This document shows positions 44,901 to 53,600 of a stretch of 64,000 nt of DNA, piece by piece. Made by a program: the position numbers and the translations under genes. Positions within the stretch are counted from its first letter, which is position 1, and each line of letters opens with the position of its first letter. A model generated the notes under the pieces. The model did not search any database, was not told the DNA's origin, and saw nothing but the letters and a program-made list of their open reading frames with translations. The stretch is from Gynuella sp050296195 (GTDB lineage: Bacteria; Pseudomonadota; Gammaproteobacteria; Pseudomonadales; Natronospirillaceae), in the NCBI RefSeq assembly GCF_050296195.1, contig NZ_JBNKRB010000041.1. One strand, 5' to 3'.

Positions 44901-45306
44901 CAGCATCGGATCAACTGCATCAAGCACACTCAACCAGACCACTCTGGGACAGGAGGATCTGTTCAAGATTCTACTCACTCAGTTGAACTATCAGGATCCG
45001 CTGAAGCCCATGGATAACCAGGAATTCATTGCTCAGCTGGCTCAGTTCACGGCCCTGGAACAGGCCCGTGAAAGCAACGAAAAGCTGGACCAGCTGATTC
45101 AGGCCCAATCCGTCGGTCATGCCATCAGTCTGCTGAACCATGACATTCAGGTATCACTGGAATCAAGCACTGAAGTCGGCAAGGTAACCGCCATCAGTTT
45201 TAACGACGGCCGCCCGTTGTTCACCATTGAAACGGAAGATGGTCGGTTTTTATCGGAAATTTCGTTGTCGCAGGTCGAAACCATCAATGGAGACACCAGC
45301 GAGTAA
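44890..45306 (+). CDS. flgD: Hook-cap protein FlgD (shortened)
   Basis: A 138-residue protein with the FlgD N-terminal motif LLTQLNYQDPLKPMDNQEFIAQLAQFTALEQ intact (about 29-59). The C-terminal part is short (the usual FlgD is about 220-230), so most of the Ig/TUDOR-like domain is missing. It guides hook polymerisation. Overlaps the fliK-like gene by 11 bases. Confidence 0.87.
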   Translation: MAIDSIGSTASSTLNQTTLGQEDLFKILLTQLNYQDPLKPMDNQEFIAQLAQFTALEQARESNEKLDQLIQAQSVGHAISLLNHDIQVSLESSTEVGKVTAISFNDGRPLFTIETEDGRFLSEISLSQVETINGDTSE

Positions 45307-45333
45307 TCGCTGCTGACCACAGGAGACTTAGCT

Positions 45334-46545
45334 ATGTTGGGCTCAATTTATAAAGGCATGGTTGGCATGATGGCCTACTCCAAAGGCCTGAGTAACATCA
45401 GTAATAATGTTGCCAACATGAATACCCCCGGATACAAACGCAGTGAACTGCATTTTCGGGAACTGGTTGATGGTCGCCAATTATCCGGCAATTCATCGCA
45501 AAAAGGCTATCACAGTGGTTCCACTCTCGGAGTGGACGCCAGCCTGAGCAGTACCGTCTACTCCCAGGGCGACATCCGCAAAACTGAAAACAACACCGAC
45601 ATGGGAATCGACGGCACCGGCTTTTTCATCCTGCGCAATGGTAACCACCGTTACTATACCCGTGTGGGGCAATTCGAATTCGATGACCAGGGCTATCTTG
45701 TGGACAAGTCCTTCGGCTACCGCGTCGCAGGGTTTGAAAAAGGCCATTTGATCGATATTAGCTTGCAAAAATATCGCGCTATCGATCCGGCTGCCACTTC
45801 GTTTATCAATCTGGCCGGAAACCTGTCTGTTGGCTCCACGACTCACACGGTGAATGATGTCGCGGTATATGACGCTGAAGGTGTCAAACATACACTGAAG
45901 ATAGAATTTACCAACAATGGTGCGGTCACCGCGCGCAGCTGGACCGTCAGAATCACCGATGACGATGACAATGTCATCGCCAGCAATCTCGAATTCCGCT
46001 TTAACGAAAATGGTTCTCCGGCACAGGATTTTAATCGGCATAGTTTTACACTGGCATCTGATGGCGGGAAGGAAACTCAGATTTCCCTGAACATTGGAGA
46101 TCCAGGCTCGTTTAATCAGATCACCAACTTTTCCAGCGGCTCCACCTCAACGGTCAAAACCGGCAAGGTGGATGGTTACAGTTTTGGCGTCATGACCGGT
46201 TTCTCAGTCAACGATGAAGGCGCTATCGAGGTGCAATATTCCAACGGCGAATCTCAGCCGACCATCAGCGTTGCACTGGCCCGGTTTGAATCGCCGGATC
46301 ACCTGGTCGATGAAGGTGGCGGTCTGCTATCCGCTCAATCCTTTCAGGATGCCGTTATCGGTACCAGCCGGACACTGGGTCTGGGCAAGATTGCCAGTCA
46401 GTCTATTGAATTGTCCAACGTCGATCTGACCAGTCAGTTTACCGACATGATCGTGCTGCAACGGGGCTATCAGGCCTCTTCCCAGGTGCTGACCAGCGCC
46501 AACGAAATGCTGCAGCAACTGATCGAAGCAACCAAAGGCAGGTAG
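45334..46545 (+). CDS. flgE: Hook protein FlgE
   Basis: A 403-residue axial protein with the N-terminal LSNISNNVANMNTPGYKRSELHF, GTGFFILR near 95-105, and C-terminal DLTSQFTDMIVLQRGYQASSQVLTSANEML motifs of FlgE. Length is normal for the family. AGGAGA sets the start. The apparatus therefore builds a hook, and the most distal axial component encoded in the cluster is this one: no FlgK, FlgL or flagellin gene follows. Confidence 0.93.
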   Translation: MLGSIYKGMVGMMAYSKGLSNISNNVANMNTPGYKRSELHFRELVDGRQLSGNSSQKGYHSGSTLGVDASLSSTVYSQGDIRKTENNTDMGIDGTGFFILRNGNHRYYTRVGQFEFDDQGYLVDKSFGYRVAGFEKGHLIDISLQKYRAIDPAATSFINLAGNLSVGSTTHTVNDVAVYDAEGVKHTLKIEFTNNGAVTARSWTVRITDDDDNVIASNLEFRFNENGSPAQDFNRHSFTLASDGGKETQISLNIGDPGSFNQITNFSSGSTSTVKTGKVDGYSFGVMTGFSVNDEGAIEVQYSNGESQPTISVALARFESPDHLVDEGGGLLSAQSFQDAVIGTSRTLGLGKIASQSIELSNVDLTSQFTDMIVLQRGYQASSQVLTSANEMLQQLIEATKGR

Positions 46546-46550
46546 GCATC

Positions 46551-47306
46551 ATGAGTCATACCCTGTTCTGGCTGACCGATGAACACCGACAACATATCGT
46601 TCAGGCCCTGAGTGACCGATTGCAGCAACTGGCGTCAACGTGGTCGGTTCATGACACCCGGATCCATATTTCGCGGGTCGATAACCTCCCCCGGTCAACG
46701 GTGGAGCAGACTGACAGCCTGAATGATAAGCGTCTCAGCCACCATGTCAGTAACGATCATAACGTCATGACCAGTGTCGAGCGGGGTTCGCTGCTGGGTT
46801 TTCTGAGACTGCCCACGCCACAGAGTACAGAATCCCGCACGCTGGTCGATCAGGTCATTCAAGACCTGCTCACCGACCTGCATCAGAAAGTGTTTGGTTG
46901 TGAGGATTTTACGACGGTTGCTACCCACGACTTCTCCGATCTCCGTGATAACGATCATCAGGCACATATTCTGATTGAATGTCAGTTGAACGAACTGCAC
47001 TGGACCTTTTTGGTCGATCGGTTTTATCTGGCAGCACTGCTGTTCGAGGAGAAAAAACCGGTGATCAGAGGTCGACTGCAGGCCATTGCCCCCTGTCTTA
47101 ATCAGGAACAGGTTGAAATCGCGGTATCCGCAGGCAGCATCCGGCTGCGGTTATCAGAACTCGGAGCACTGCAGGCCGGTACGGTGTTGACCGCCGACAC
47201 CCGAATTCAGCATCCCCTGGATATCCAGATTCGCGGTGAAACCATTGCCAAAGGCTTTATCGGCAAAAGCCGGCAGCAAAAGGCGCTGGTCATCGCACGC
47301 ACCTGA
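46551..47306 (+). CDS. Reduced FliM-like SpoA-domain protein
   Basis: A 251-residue protein in the fliM slot just before fliN. The C-terminal 85 residues form a SpoA (FliM/FliN/SctQ) domain with GRLQAIAPCLNQEQVEIAV, RLRLSELGALQAGTVL and a final KGFIGKSRQQKALVIA. The N-terminal part has no CheY-binding LSQxEID motif and the CheC-like middle domain is not recognisable. FliM is normally about 320-350 residues. It resembles the short SctQ-type sorting-platform proteins of injectisomes more than a rotary switch protein, so is unlikely to respond to chemotaxis signals. Confidence 0.7.
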   Translation: MSHTLFWLTDEHRQHIVQALSDRLQQLASTWSVHDTRIHISRVDNLPRSTVEQTDSLNDKRLSHHVSNDHNVMTSVERGSLLGFLRLPTPQSTESRTLVDQVIQDLLTDLHQKVFGCEDFTTVATHDFSDLRDNDHQAHILIECQLNELHWTFLVDRFYLAALLFEEKKPVIRGRLQAIAPCLNQEQVEIAVSAGSIRLRLSELGALQAGTVLTADTRIQHPLDIQIRGETIAKGFIGKSRQQKALVIART

Positions 47307-47347
47307 CATACCCAAATGACACATGCACAAGCAAAGGTTAAAACAAC

Positions 47348-47641
47348 ATGAATGACGTGGAATTGCAGGAAGTGGAACCGTCAAAAGGAACAGGCCACCC
47401 TATCCTGGATAAGAACATGGATTATCTCAAAGACATTGAAGTAGAGCTTCAGGTTCGCGTTGGCAAAGCGCGCTTGAGTGTCGAAGAATTGTTTTCAATG
47501 GCCGAGGACAGTGTGATTCCTTTGCTGGAATCCGTTGATGATCCGGTCGAACTGCTGTTGAAAGACAAAGTCGTCGCCCGCGGCATGCTGACGGTCGTCG
47601 GTAATCAGTTTGGTGTGAAGGTGACCGAAATCGCATCATGA
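47348..47641 (+). CDS. fliN: C-ring protein FliN
   Basis: A 97-residue SpoA-domain protein with KDIEVELQVRVGKARLSVEELFSMAEDSVIPL and LKDKVVARGMLTVVGNQFGVKVTEI, the complete FliN core with its short acidic N-terminal extension. AAGGTT precedes the start. FliN with the FliM-like protein would form a sorting platform delivering substrates to the export gate. Overlaps fliO by four bases. Confidence 0.92.
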   Translation: MNDVELQEVEPSKGTGHPILDKNMDYLKDIEVELQVRVGKARLSVEELFSMAEDSVIPLLESVDDPVELLLKDKVVARGMLTVVGNQFGVKVTEIAS

Positions 47642-48048
47642 TGACGAAACTCAGTCTGATGCTGGCGGTGCTCACGACACCATCGATGGCCTATGCCGCA
47701 CTGCCGTTCAAACAGTCTTCTTCAGAGTGGCTCTGGCAGGGTTTATATTCCCTGCTACTGGCACTCATCTGTGTGACGGTGTTGTGGTTTATCAGCTGCT
47801 GGATCAAACGCCTGAGCAACCGCCATGATCAACCTGGTCTGCCCTGGCAGACTTCCCAGCACCGAATCGAAATACTATCTGCGCGGAAAATTTCCACCCG
47901 ATCCCGCATGATTCTGGTGGAAGTGGACGGCAGCCGTTACATTGTGGTTGAAAGCCCCCAGTCCGTTGTCGTGCAACCCCACAACAGCCAGCCCAATGAG
48001 GCACAACCCACCCACCTCTCAACCTCTGAGGATGAAGCCGGTCAATGA
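47638..48048 (+). CDS. fliO: Flagellar export protein FliO
   Basis: A 136-residue protein with a signal-like N-terminus (MLAVLTTPSMAYA), one membrane segment (about 35-55) and a short cytoplasmic domain with the ILSARKISTRSRMILVEVDG motif. Typical FliO length. FliO is needed for stable assembly of FliP. Overlaps both neighbours, so is translationally coupled. Confidence 0.87.
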   Translation: MMTKLSLMLAVLTTPSMAYAALPFKQSSSEWLWQGLYSLLLALICVTVLWFISCWIKRLSNRHDQPGLPWQTSQHRIEILSARKISTRSRMILVEVDGSRYIVVESPQSVVVQPHNSQPNEAQPTHLSTSEDEAGQ

Positions 48049-48779
48049 AGTCCGTTCTGACAATTCTGTTCAGCTGTATCGTTTTAAGCTCATCGGCCAT
48101 GGCGGAAAATTTTGGTATTGGCGGATTGTCCATCAATACCGACAATCCAGGCGAAGTCAGTCAGGTCATTCAGATATTATTGGTTTTGACGGTGCTGAGC
48201 CTGGCGCCCGGCCTGCTGATCGTCATGACCTCCTTTACCCGCATCATTCTGGTACTGGCCATACTGCGTCAGGCACTTGGGATGCAGCAGACTCCCCCGA
48301 ATACGGTGCTGGTCAGCCTGGCACTGTTTCTAACCCTGTTCACCATGATGCCGGTTATCGATGATATGAATCAGGCTGCCTACACCCCCTACCAAGCGGG
48401 CGAATTGAGCCTGCCGGAGGCGGTAGATGCGGCAAAAGTACCACTCAAACGCTTTATGATTTACCAGACCCGGGAAGAAGATCTCGAACTGATGCTCAGC
48501 CTTTCCGGGCAGGAACTGCCTGACACCCTGGAACAGGTCAGTTTCATTGCACTGGTTCCCGCCTTTATGCTCAGTGAAATGCTGACAGCGTTTCAGATCG
48601 GCTTCATTATCTTCCTGCCTTTCCTGCTGGTGGATCTGGTGGTTGCCGCCATATTGATGTCCATGGGCATGCTAATGGTGCCGCCCATGATGATTTCATT
48701 GCCAATCAAACTGCTGTTGTTCGTCCTGATTGATGGCTGGAATCTAATTACCCGGGCGCTGGTCGGCAGCTTTTCCTGA
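48045..48779 (+). CDS. fliP: Flagellar export-gate protein FliP
   Basis: A 244-residue inner-membrane protein with a cleavable signal (LTILFSCIVLSSSAMA), the GLLIVMTSFTRIILVLAILRQALGMQQTPPN signature (about 62-92) and the conserved LPFLLVDLVVAAILMSMGMLMVPP segment. Core of the FliPQR channel. It ends the structural-gene part of the cluster. Confidence 0.94.
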   Translation: MKSVLTILFSCIVLSSSAMAENFGIGGLSINTDNPGEVSQVIQILLVLTVLSLAPGLLIVMTSFTRIILVLAILRQALGMQQTPPNTVLVSLALFLTLFTMMPVIDDMNQAAYTPYQAGELSLPEAVDAAKVPLKRFMIYQTREEDLELMLSLSGQELPDTLEQVSFIALVPAFMLSEMLTAFQIGFIIFLPFLLVDLVVAAILMSMGMLMVPPMMISLPIKLLLFVLIDGWNLITRALVGSFS

Positions 48780-48793
48780 GAGGAGATGGACAG

Positions 48794-49555
48794 GTGCCGG
48801 CTACCAGGGATACACAGGTTGAGCGGGAACTGTGGCAACAGTTTATGCAGCAGCGGGATACCGGTAACCGGCACCGGTTGATGAAACACTATCGGCCAGC
48901 GTCAGTGATCATCGCCAAACATCTGTACAAACTCTACGGTAGCGATATCAGCGAACTCGACGACTACATTCAGGAAGCACAGATCGCACTGCACGACAGC
49001 ATTGAGCGCTACCAGCCGGATAGCGGTGCAGAGTTCATGACTTATGCCAACTACCGAATTCGCGGTCAGATTCTCAACAGTCTCAAACATACCAGTGAGC
49101 GCGCCAGTTTTTACGACTATCAGAAGAAATTGAAAAAGGCCCGCAGCCAATCGGTACTCAGCGACCTGGACCAGGACAATGCCAGTTTTCACAATATCGG
49201 CGAATCCATTATCCGCCTTGCATACATCGAACTGGTCGATGCGATTTTTGAGTCCGAACCGGAAACATCGGCAAACGCCCCCATCATTGATGATAATGAC
49301 GAAGCAGCCAGTTCTCAGAGTGCCACCACACCGTATCAGTCATGTGCCATAGACAATATCAAAGCGAAGCTGAAAAGCAGGTTACAGAGCCTGCCGGCAC
49401 CACAAAAGCAAATCATCGAATTACACTATTACGGACAACTCGGGTTTGAGGAAATCGGTCAATTGCTCGGACTATCTAAAACCCGAATATCCCAACTGCA
49501 TAAACAGGCCATTCTGACACTGCAGAACAGCGAACAGACCGAACGTTCAGTCTGA
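48794..49555 (+). CDS. fliA: Flagellar sigma factor FliA (sigma-28 type)
   Basis: A 253-residue sigma-70-family factor. Starts at GTG with AGGAGA upstream. Region 2 is seen as DYIQEAQIALHDSIERYQPDSGAEFMTYANYRIRG and region 4 as LPAPQKQIIELHYYGQLGFEEIGQLLGLSKTRISQLHKQAI, the FliA order and spacing; an Asp/Ser-rich linker lies between. FliA normally transcribes late genes such as flagellin and is held by FlgM until export is complete. No flgM is present. Its own late target in this locus is unknown; the adjacent YD-repeat gene is a candidate, though I found no convincing FliA box. Confidence 0.88.
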   Translation: MPATRDTQVERELWQQFMQQRDTGNRHRLMKHYRPASVIIAKHLYKLYGSDISELDDYIQEAQIALHDSIERYQPDSGAEFMTYANYRIRGQILNSLKHTSERASFYDYQKKLKKARSQSVLSDLDQDNASFHNIGESIIRLAYIELVDAIFESEPETSANAPIIDDNDEAASSQSATTPYQSCAIDNIKAKLKSRLQSLPAPQKQIIELHYYGQLGFEEIGQLLGLSKTRISQLHKQAILTLQNSEQTERSV

Positions 49556-49572
49556 TTGCAGATTGCTGAGAA

Positions 49573-50376
49573 TTATTTCTCTATCCGGAATGGCCGATAG
49601 GCCAGGGTCAAGGTACCGGTACGACTCAGTGATTCTTTGGAAGCATACACCGGACCGGACAACTGCAACGCCCAATGTTGATTCAAAGAAAAGTTCAAAG
49701 CCAGATCGACAGAGCGCACAGTATTATCAAGATCCACCACCGAAGAATGGCGATAAGAACGATAAATTTCTGCCTTATCAAAATACTGAATGTTAAAAAA
49801 GCCCGATAAGGTCAACCGCTGATAGACGGAATGTCGACCCGGAACCGGGATATCAAACTGCGAACCAAGCGCGGCATACGCAACGGTGGTGGTATCGTCA
49901 TCGCCTTTTTGGTTCTCAAAACCGATCATGCGTACACCAGCATCAATTGACCAGCGGCAAAGCCCTTCAGCATATTCCTGAAACGCACAGATACCGGAAA
50001 AATGATCAGCGTTGAAATCGTTTTTTTCGCGCCAGTCGCCGCTGAGAAGATTGACCCGGAGATTGATCAGGCCTGACTCGGTGTTCAGCATGCCATGGGC
50101 CAGTTCATCATGGTTATTCAGGCCATCGTCAAAATAATACGAACTCGTAAGCTGCGCCGGAACACGAGTCCCGTCGCCTATCGGCAATTGAGTATCGATA
50201 ATGCCAAGACTGACATATCCCACATCCTCACCCTGACTGATACTGATCCCACCCCACCTGATAGAGCGTTGATCCGAGACGCGAAAAAATGGACTTTCTG
50301 AGTTTTCCAAGGCCTGCGCGCCACCTGCCAGTAAGGCCAATGACAGTAATGCAGAAAATTTCCTGATGAGAGGCAT
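49573..50376 (-). CDS. Predicted outer-membrane beta-barrel protein
   Basis: A 267-residue secreted protein with a Sec signal (LLSLALLAGGAQA, cleavage before LENSE). The body alternates hydrophobic and polar residues with many aromatic girdle-like positions (SIRWGGISIS, GYVSLGII, LTLSGFFNIQYFD, GTLTLAYRPF), and ends in an aromatic-hydrophobic strand, all of which suggest an eight- to twelve-stranded outer-membrane barrel. Not assigned to a known family. Start 50388 is an alternative. It is convergent with fliA and divergent from the giant YD-repeat gene. A role with that protein is possible from position only. Confidence 0.6.
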   Translation of the reverse strand: MPLIRKFSALLSLALLAGGAQALENSESPFFRVSDQRSIRWGGISISQGEDVGYVSLGIIDTQLPIGDGTRVPAQLTSSYYFDDGLNNHDELAHGMLNTESGLINLRVNLLSGDWREKNDFNADHFSGICAFQEYAEGLCRWSIDAGVRMIGFENQKGDDDTTTVAYAALGSQFDIPVPGRHSVYQRLTLSGFFNIQYFDKAEIYRSYRHSSVVDLDNTVRSVDLALNFSLNQHWALQLSGPVYASKESLSRTGTLTLAYRPFRIEK

Positions 50377-50676
50377 GCACTTTTCCATCTGTTGATTTGA
50401 ACCACACGTAATGCGGCGGCCAGTATGTCAGAAACAATACTGAAAACAACCGTACAGCAAAGGAGCAAAATGCACCGGACAATTGTGAATTTTTTGTAAA
50501 GAGAACACCAAAAACTGAACCACCGATCACAAACCATGGATATACCCAAAATTACGATGAACCGGCTTCAGGCGTTATCAGAGTGGTATGAAAAATACCG
50601 GTTCATCACACCAAATCAACTTTGAGCCTGCCAGGTAAGGCAGGTTTCAACTGATCAGAATACGTGTGGGGCTACA
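50377..50676 (+). promoter_or_regulatory. Structured leader upstream of the giant YD-repeat gene
   Basis: This 300-bp interval between the divergent barrel gene and the YD-repeat gene holds no gene. It contains three inverted repeats: GATGAACCGG at 50556-50565 with its perfect complement at 50598-50607; an inner GGTAT/ATACC pair at 50585-50589 and 50595-50599 that overlaps it; and CCTGCC/GGCAGG at 50627-50632 and 50639-50644, extended by TTGA/TCAA to 50622-50650. The first two are mutually exclusive, so alternative folds are possible. The last lies 27 bases before the start codon and could act as an attenuator. Ribosome-site bases are weak (GGGG at 50668). Confidence 0.45.
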
Positions 50677-53600
50677 ATGACAATTTCTTTGATTGCTGGA
50701 AATGAACTCGGTACACAAGATTCTTCCGAGAATATTCTTAACCGCCAGGATGGCACAGGCAAAAGTAGCACCGGCGCCGATGAACACATTACCGTCAATG
50801 TTTCCAACGGCAACGTAGTGATCGAACATCAGGATGTCTATCTGCCCAGCATGGGAGAGGACTTCCGCCTGGTACGTACCTATAACTCCCGCGACATTCA
50901 CTCAGACGCCTTCGAATTTGATGGCGCACAATGGACGCTTTCCAGCAGCGTATCCATCCGCGTGGTTGTACCGGGACATCTAATCGAAGTGGAATACGGA
51001 GACGGCTCCGTCTACTCCTTCGAGTACGACCGCAACCAGAGGTTGTATGTTGCCACCGAAGGATCCGGCGCTTACGAAACCATCGAATATGCCCACCCTC
51101 ATGGCTTCCATGACCCGGTCTATATTCTGACCCGGGCCGACCAGACTCAGTTGCAATTCGACCACCATGGTCGCCTTGAGGCCTCCATCGACACCAATGG
51201 TGTGCGTATGGACTACATCTACCGTTATGACCGGTTGGTACAAATCAAAGATGACCAGGGCCATCAAATCAATTACGAATACCACCATGGCTACCTGCAT
51301 CGTATCACTGACGAAACCAATACCGTGCTGGTGGAATATCATTATTTTGCCGGACTGCTGACCGAAGTCATCGACCGTGCAGGGCACAGCACCAAGTATT
51401 TTTATACCCCCAGCGGTTACCTCAGCCGTATCGAGCTGCCCTCTGAGCAACAGGTGGACGGCCAGACAGAACACTATCAACGTCGCGTTATTTCATTTGA
51501 TTATGCTCTGGTCCCGGGTGCGGCTGGCCCGGTGGTCAGCCGGATTATCGACGCCGAAGGCGGTATCACCAGTTTCGAATATGACTTTGTCTCATTCCCC
51601 GACAACCGCTTCAATGATCCGTTCCGTGAACACCCACTCGACCACGGTGGCAGTACCCGGGTAGTTGACTCACTTGGCAATGCGCGGGCCTTCTCCAATG
51701 AGGCTAAGTATGTCCAGTGGCGCACTGAGCATGGTTACTATAAATACTACAACGCCTGGGACCACCATCAGTTTGCCCAGACTGAAATGATTCGCGCCAT
51801 GCATGCCGTTGAATTCAGTTACTTAAGTAACGGCTATCTCAGCGACACGGTGGATCAACAAGGTTATCGGACTCACTACGAATACAACGCCAATGGCGAT
51901 GTCACTGCCGTCACCAACGCCGATGGCTGGGCCATCACCCACAGTGACACCCCCTATTACCGCGACCTGCGGGCACAAATGGGCATCGTCGATGCTGCCG
52001 GCCAGGGTAAGCTGGCACGTCATCTGAACTGGCACGAAATCAATCAACTGAAAGAAGCTTATACCAGCTACTACCAATACGATGACAACGGCAATCTGGT
52101 CTATGCAGAAGACAACAACGGTTCAATCACCACCTTCGAATACACTGAGTTCAATAAGCTGCAATCATCAACCTCTGCTGAAGGTTATGCTCTGATCAAT
52201 GGCAATACTGCAGCCGATCAGGCCAAGCGGGTGGCACTCGGATTTGCTGCCGATTTAGCGGATCTGTCAGCGCAGGACAAAGGGGATATTCTGACCCTGT
52301 TCACCACTACCATGACGTATGATGAACATCAGAACCTGATCCAGAAGACAGATCCCGGCGGTGACATGACGCGTTACGAATACGATGCCTATGGCAATGT
52401 ATCGCGTCAGATTGTCTATCTCGACAGTAGTGACCTGAATAACCCGGAAACCCAACAGATCACTCAATATTTCTACGATGCCTTTGGCAACAATATTGAA
52501 ACCGTCGATCCAGAGGGCGTCCATACCTTCAACCGTTATGACCATTTTGGCAATCTGGTTGAAAAAATTGATGGTAACGGTGGCGTCACCTCCTACCGTT
52601 ACGACGCCGACAACCGCCTTCTGTCCATGACCGATCCTGAGGGCAATACCACGTCTTACACGTATGACGCAGTCGGTAACCGCATCAGCATCACCGACGC
52701 CAACGGTCATACCACCATTCGTATCTATGATCTGAACAACCGCCTGGTTTCGGTCATTGAAACTTCGGCGACCGTTGACGAGCCAAGTCATGTCAGCCGT
52801 TATTATTACGATATCGTCGGCAACCAGACCAAAGTTATAGACGCCGAAGGCCGGGTGACCACCTACCAATATAACACCCGCAATGAACTGCTGGAGGTCA
52901 CAACCCCAGTCGTTAAAAACGGTCAAGACAACGCAGTGCAGTACACCACCCACTATCAATACGATGGTCTGGGTAACCGTATCAGCGTCGAAGACAATAA
53001 TGGTGCCTTGACTGAGTTTGTCTATAACGCCGACGGCCTGTTGGCCAGTCGCACAGACACCTACGGTCAGGTCACCCAATTTCAGTACGACCAGAACAAT
53101 AACCAAGTCGTCGTCGTTATTGGCGCGCAACTACCGGAACTGCGCCGACAGATCCTGAAATACGTGTTTGATGAAGAAAACCAACTCATTGTTCAGACCG
53201 ACGCCGAAGGTGCGGAAAGCCGTTATGGCTATGACGCGGTCGGTAACCGGATTGCCGTCGTTGATGCGCTGGGTTACACCACGGAATACGAATACGACCA
53301 CAACAATCGAGTGGTACGTGAAATCAAACCCGCGGTGGCAGATCCAGCTACCGGTGAAGAGCAACGCTACACTATCGAATACGGTTACGACAATAATGGC
53401 AATGCCGTCTCTGTGCGTAACGAAAACGGTGCCACCACTCATGTTTATTTTGACAAAAACAACCGCCAGGCCCTGGTTGAGGATGCCAACGGTGTCTTTA
53501 CCCGCTTTACCTACGATGCCATAGGTCAGCGCACAAGCGTGGAAATCGGCGTTGATATTGCCCGAAACAGCCAAGGTGAACTGGTTATGGCTGAAAATGC

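Noticed and set aside
27919..49555. Interpretation as a non-flagellar injectisome (NF-T3SS).
   Set aside because: Rod, P/L ring and hook genes (FlgB, C, F, G, H, I, D, E) and FlgA are present and no secretin, needle or translocator gene is seen. It is of the flagellar lineage, though reduced.
50497..50529. FliA-like promoter (TAAA, later ACCGATCA) before the YD gene.
   Set aside because: The gap between the boxes is 21 bases against about 15 in the consensus and the -10 box matches poorly.
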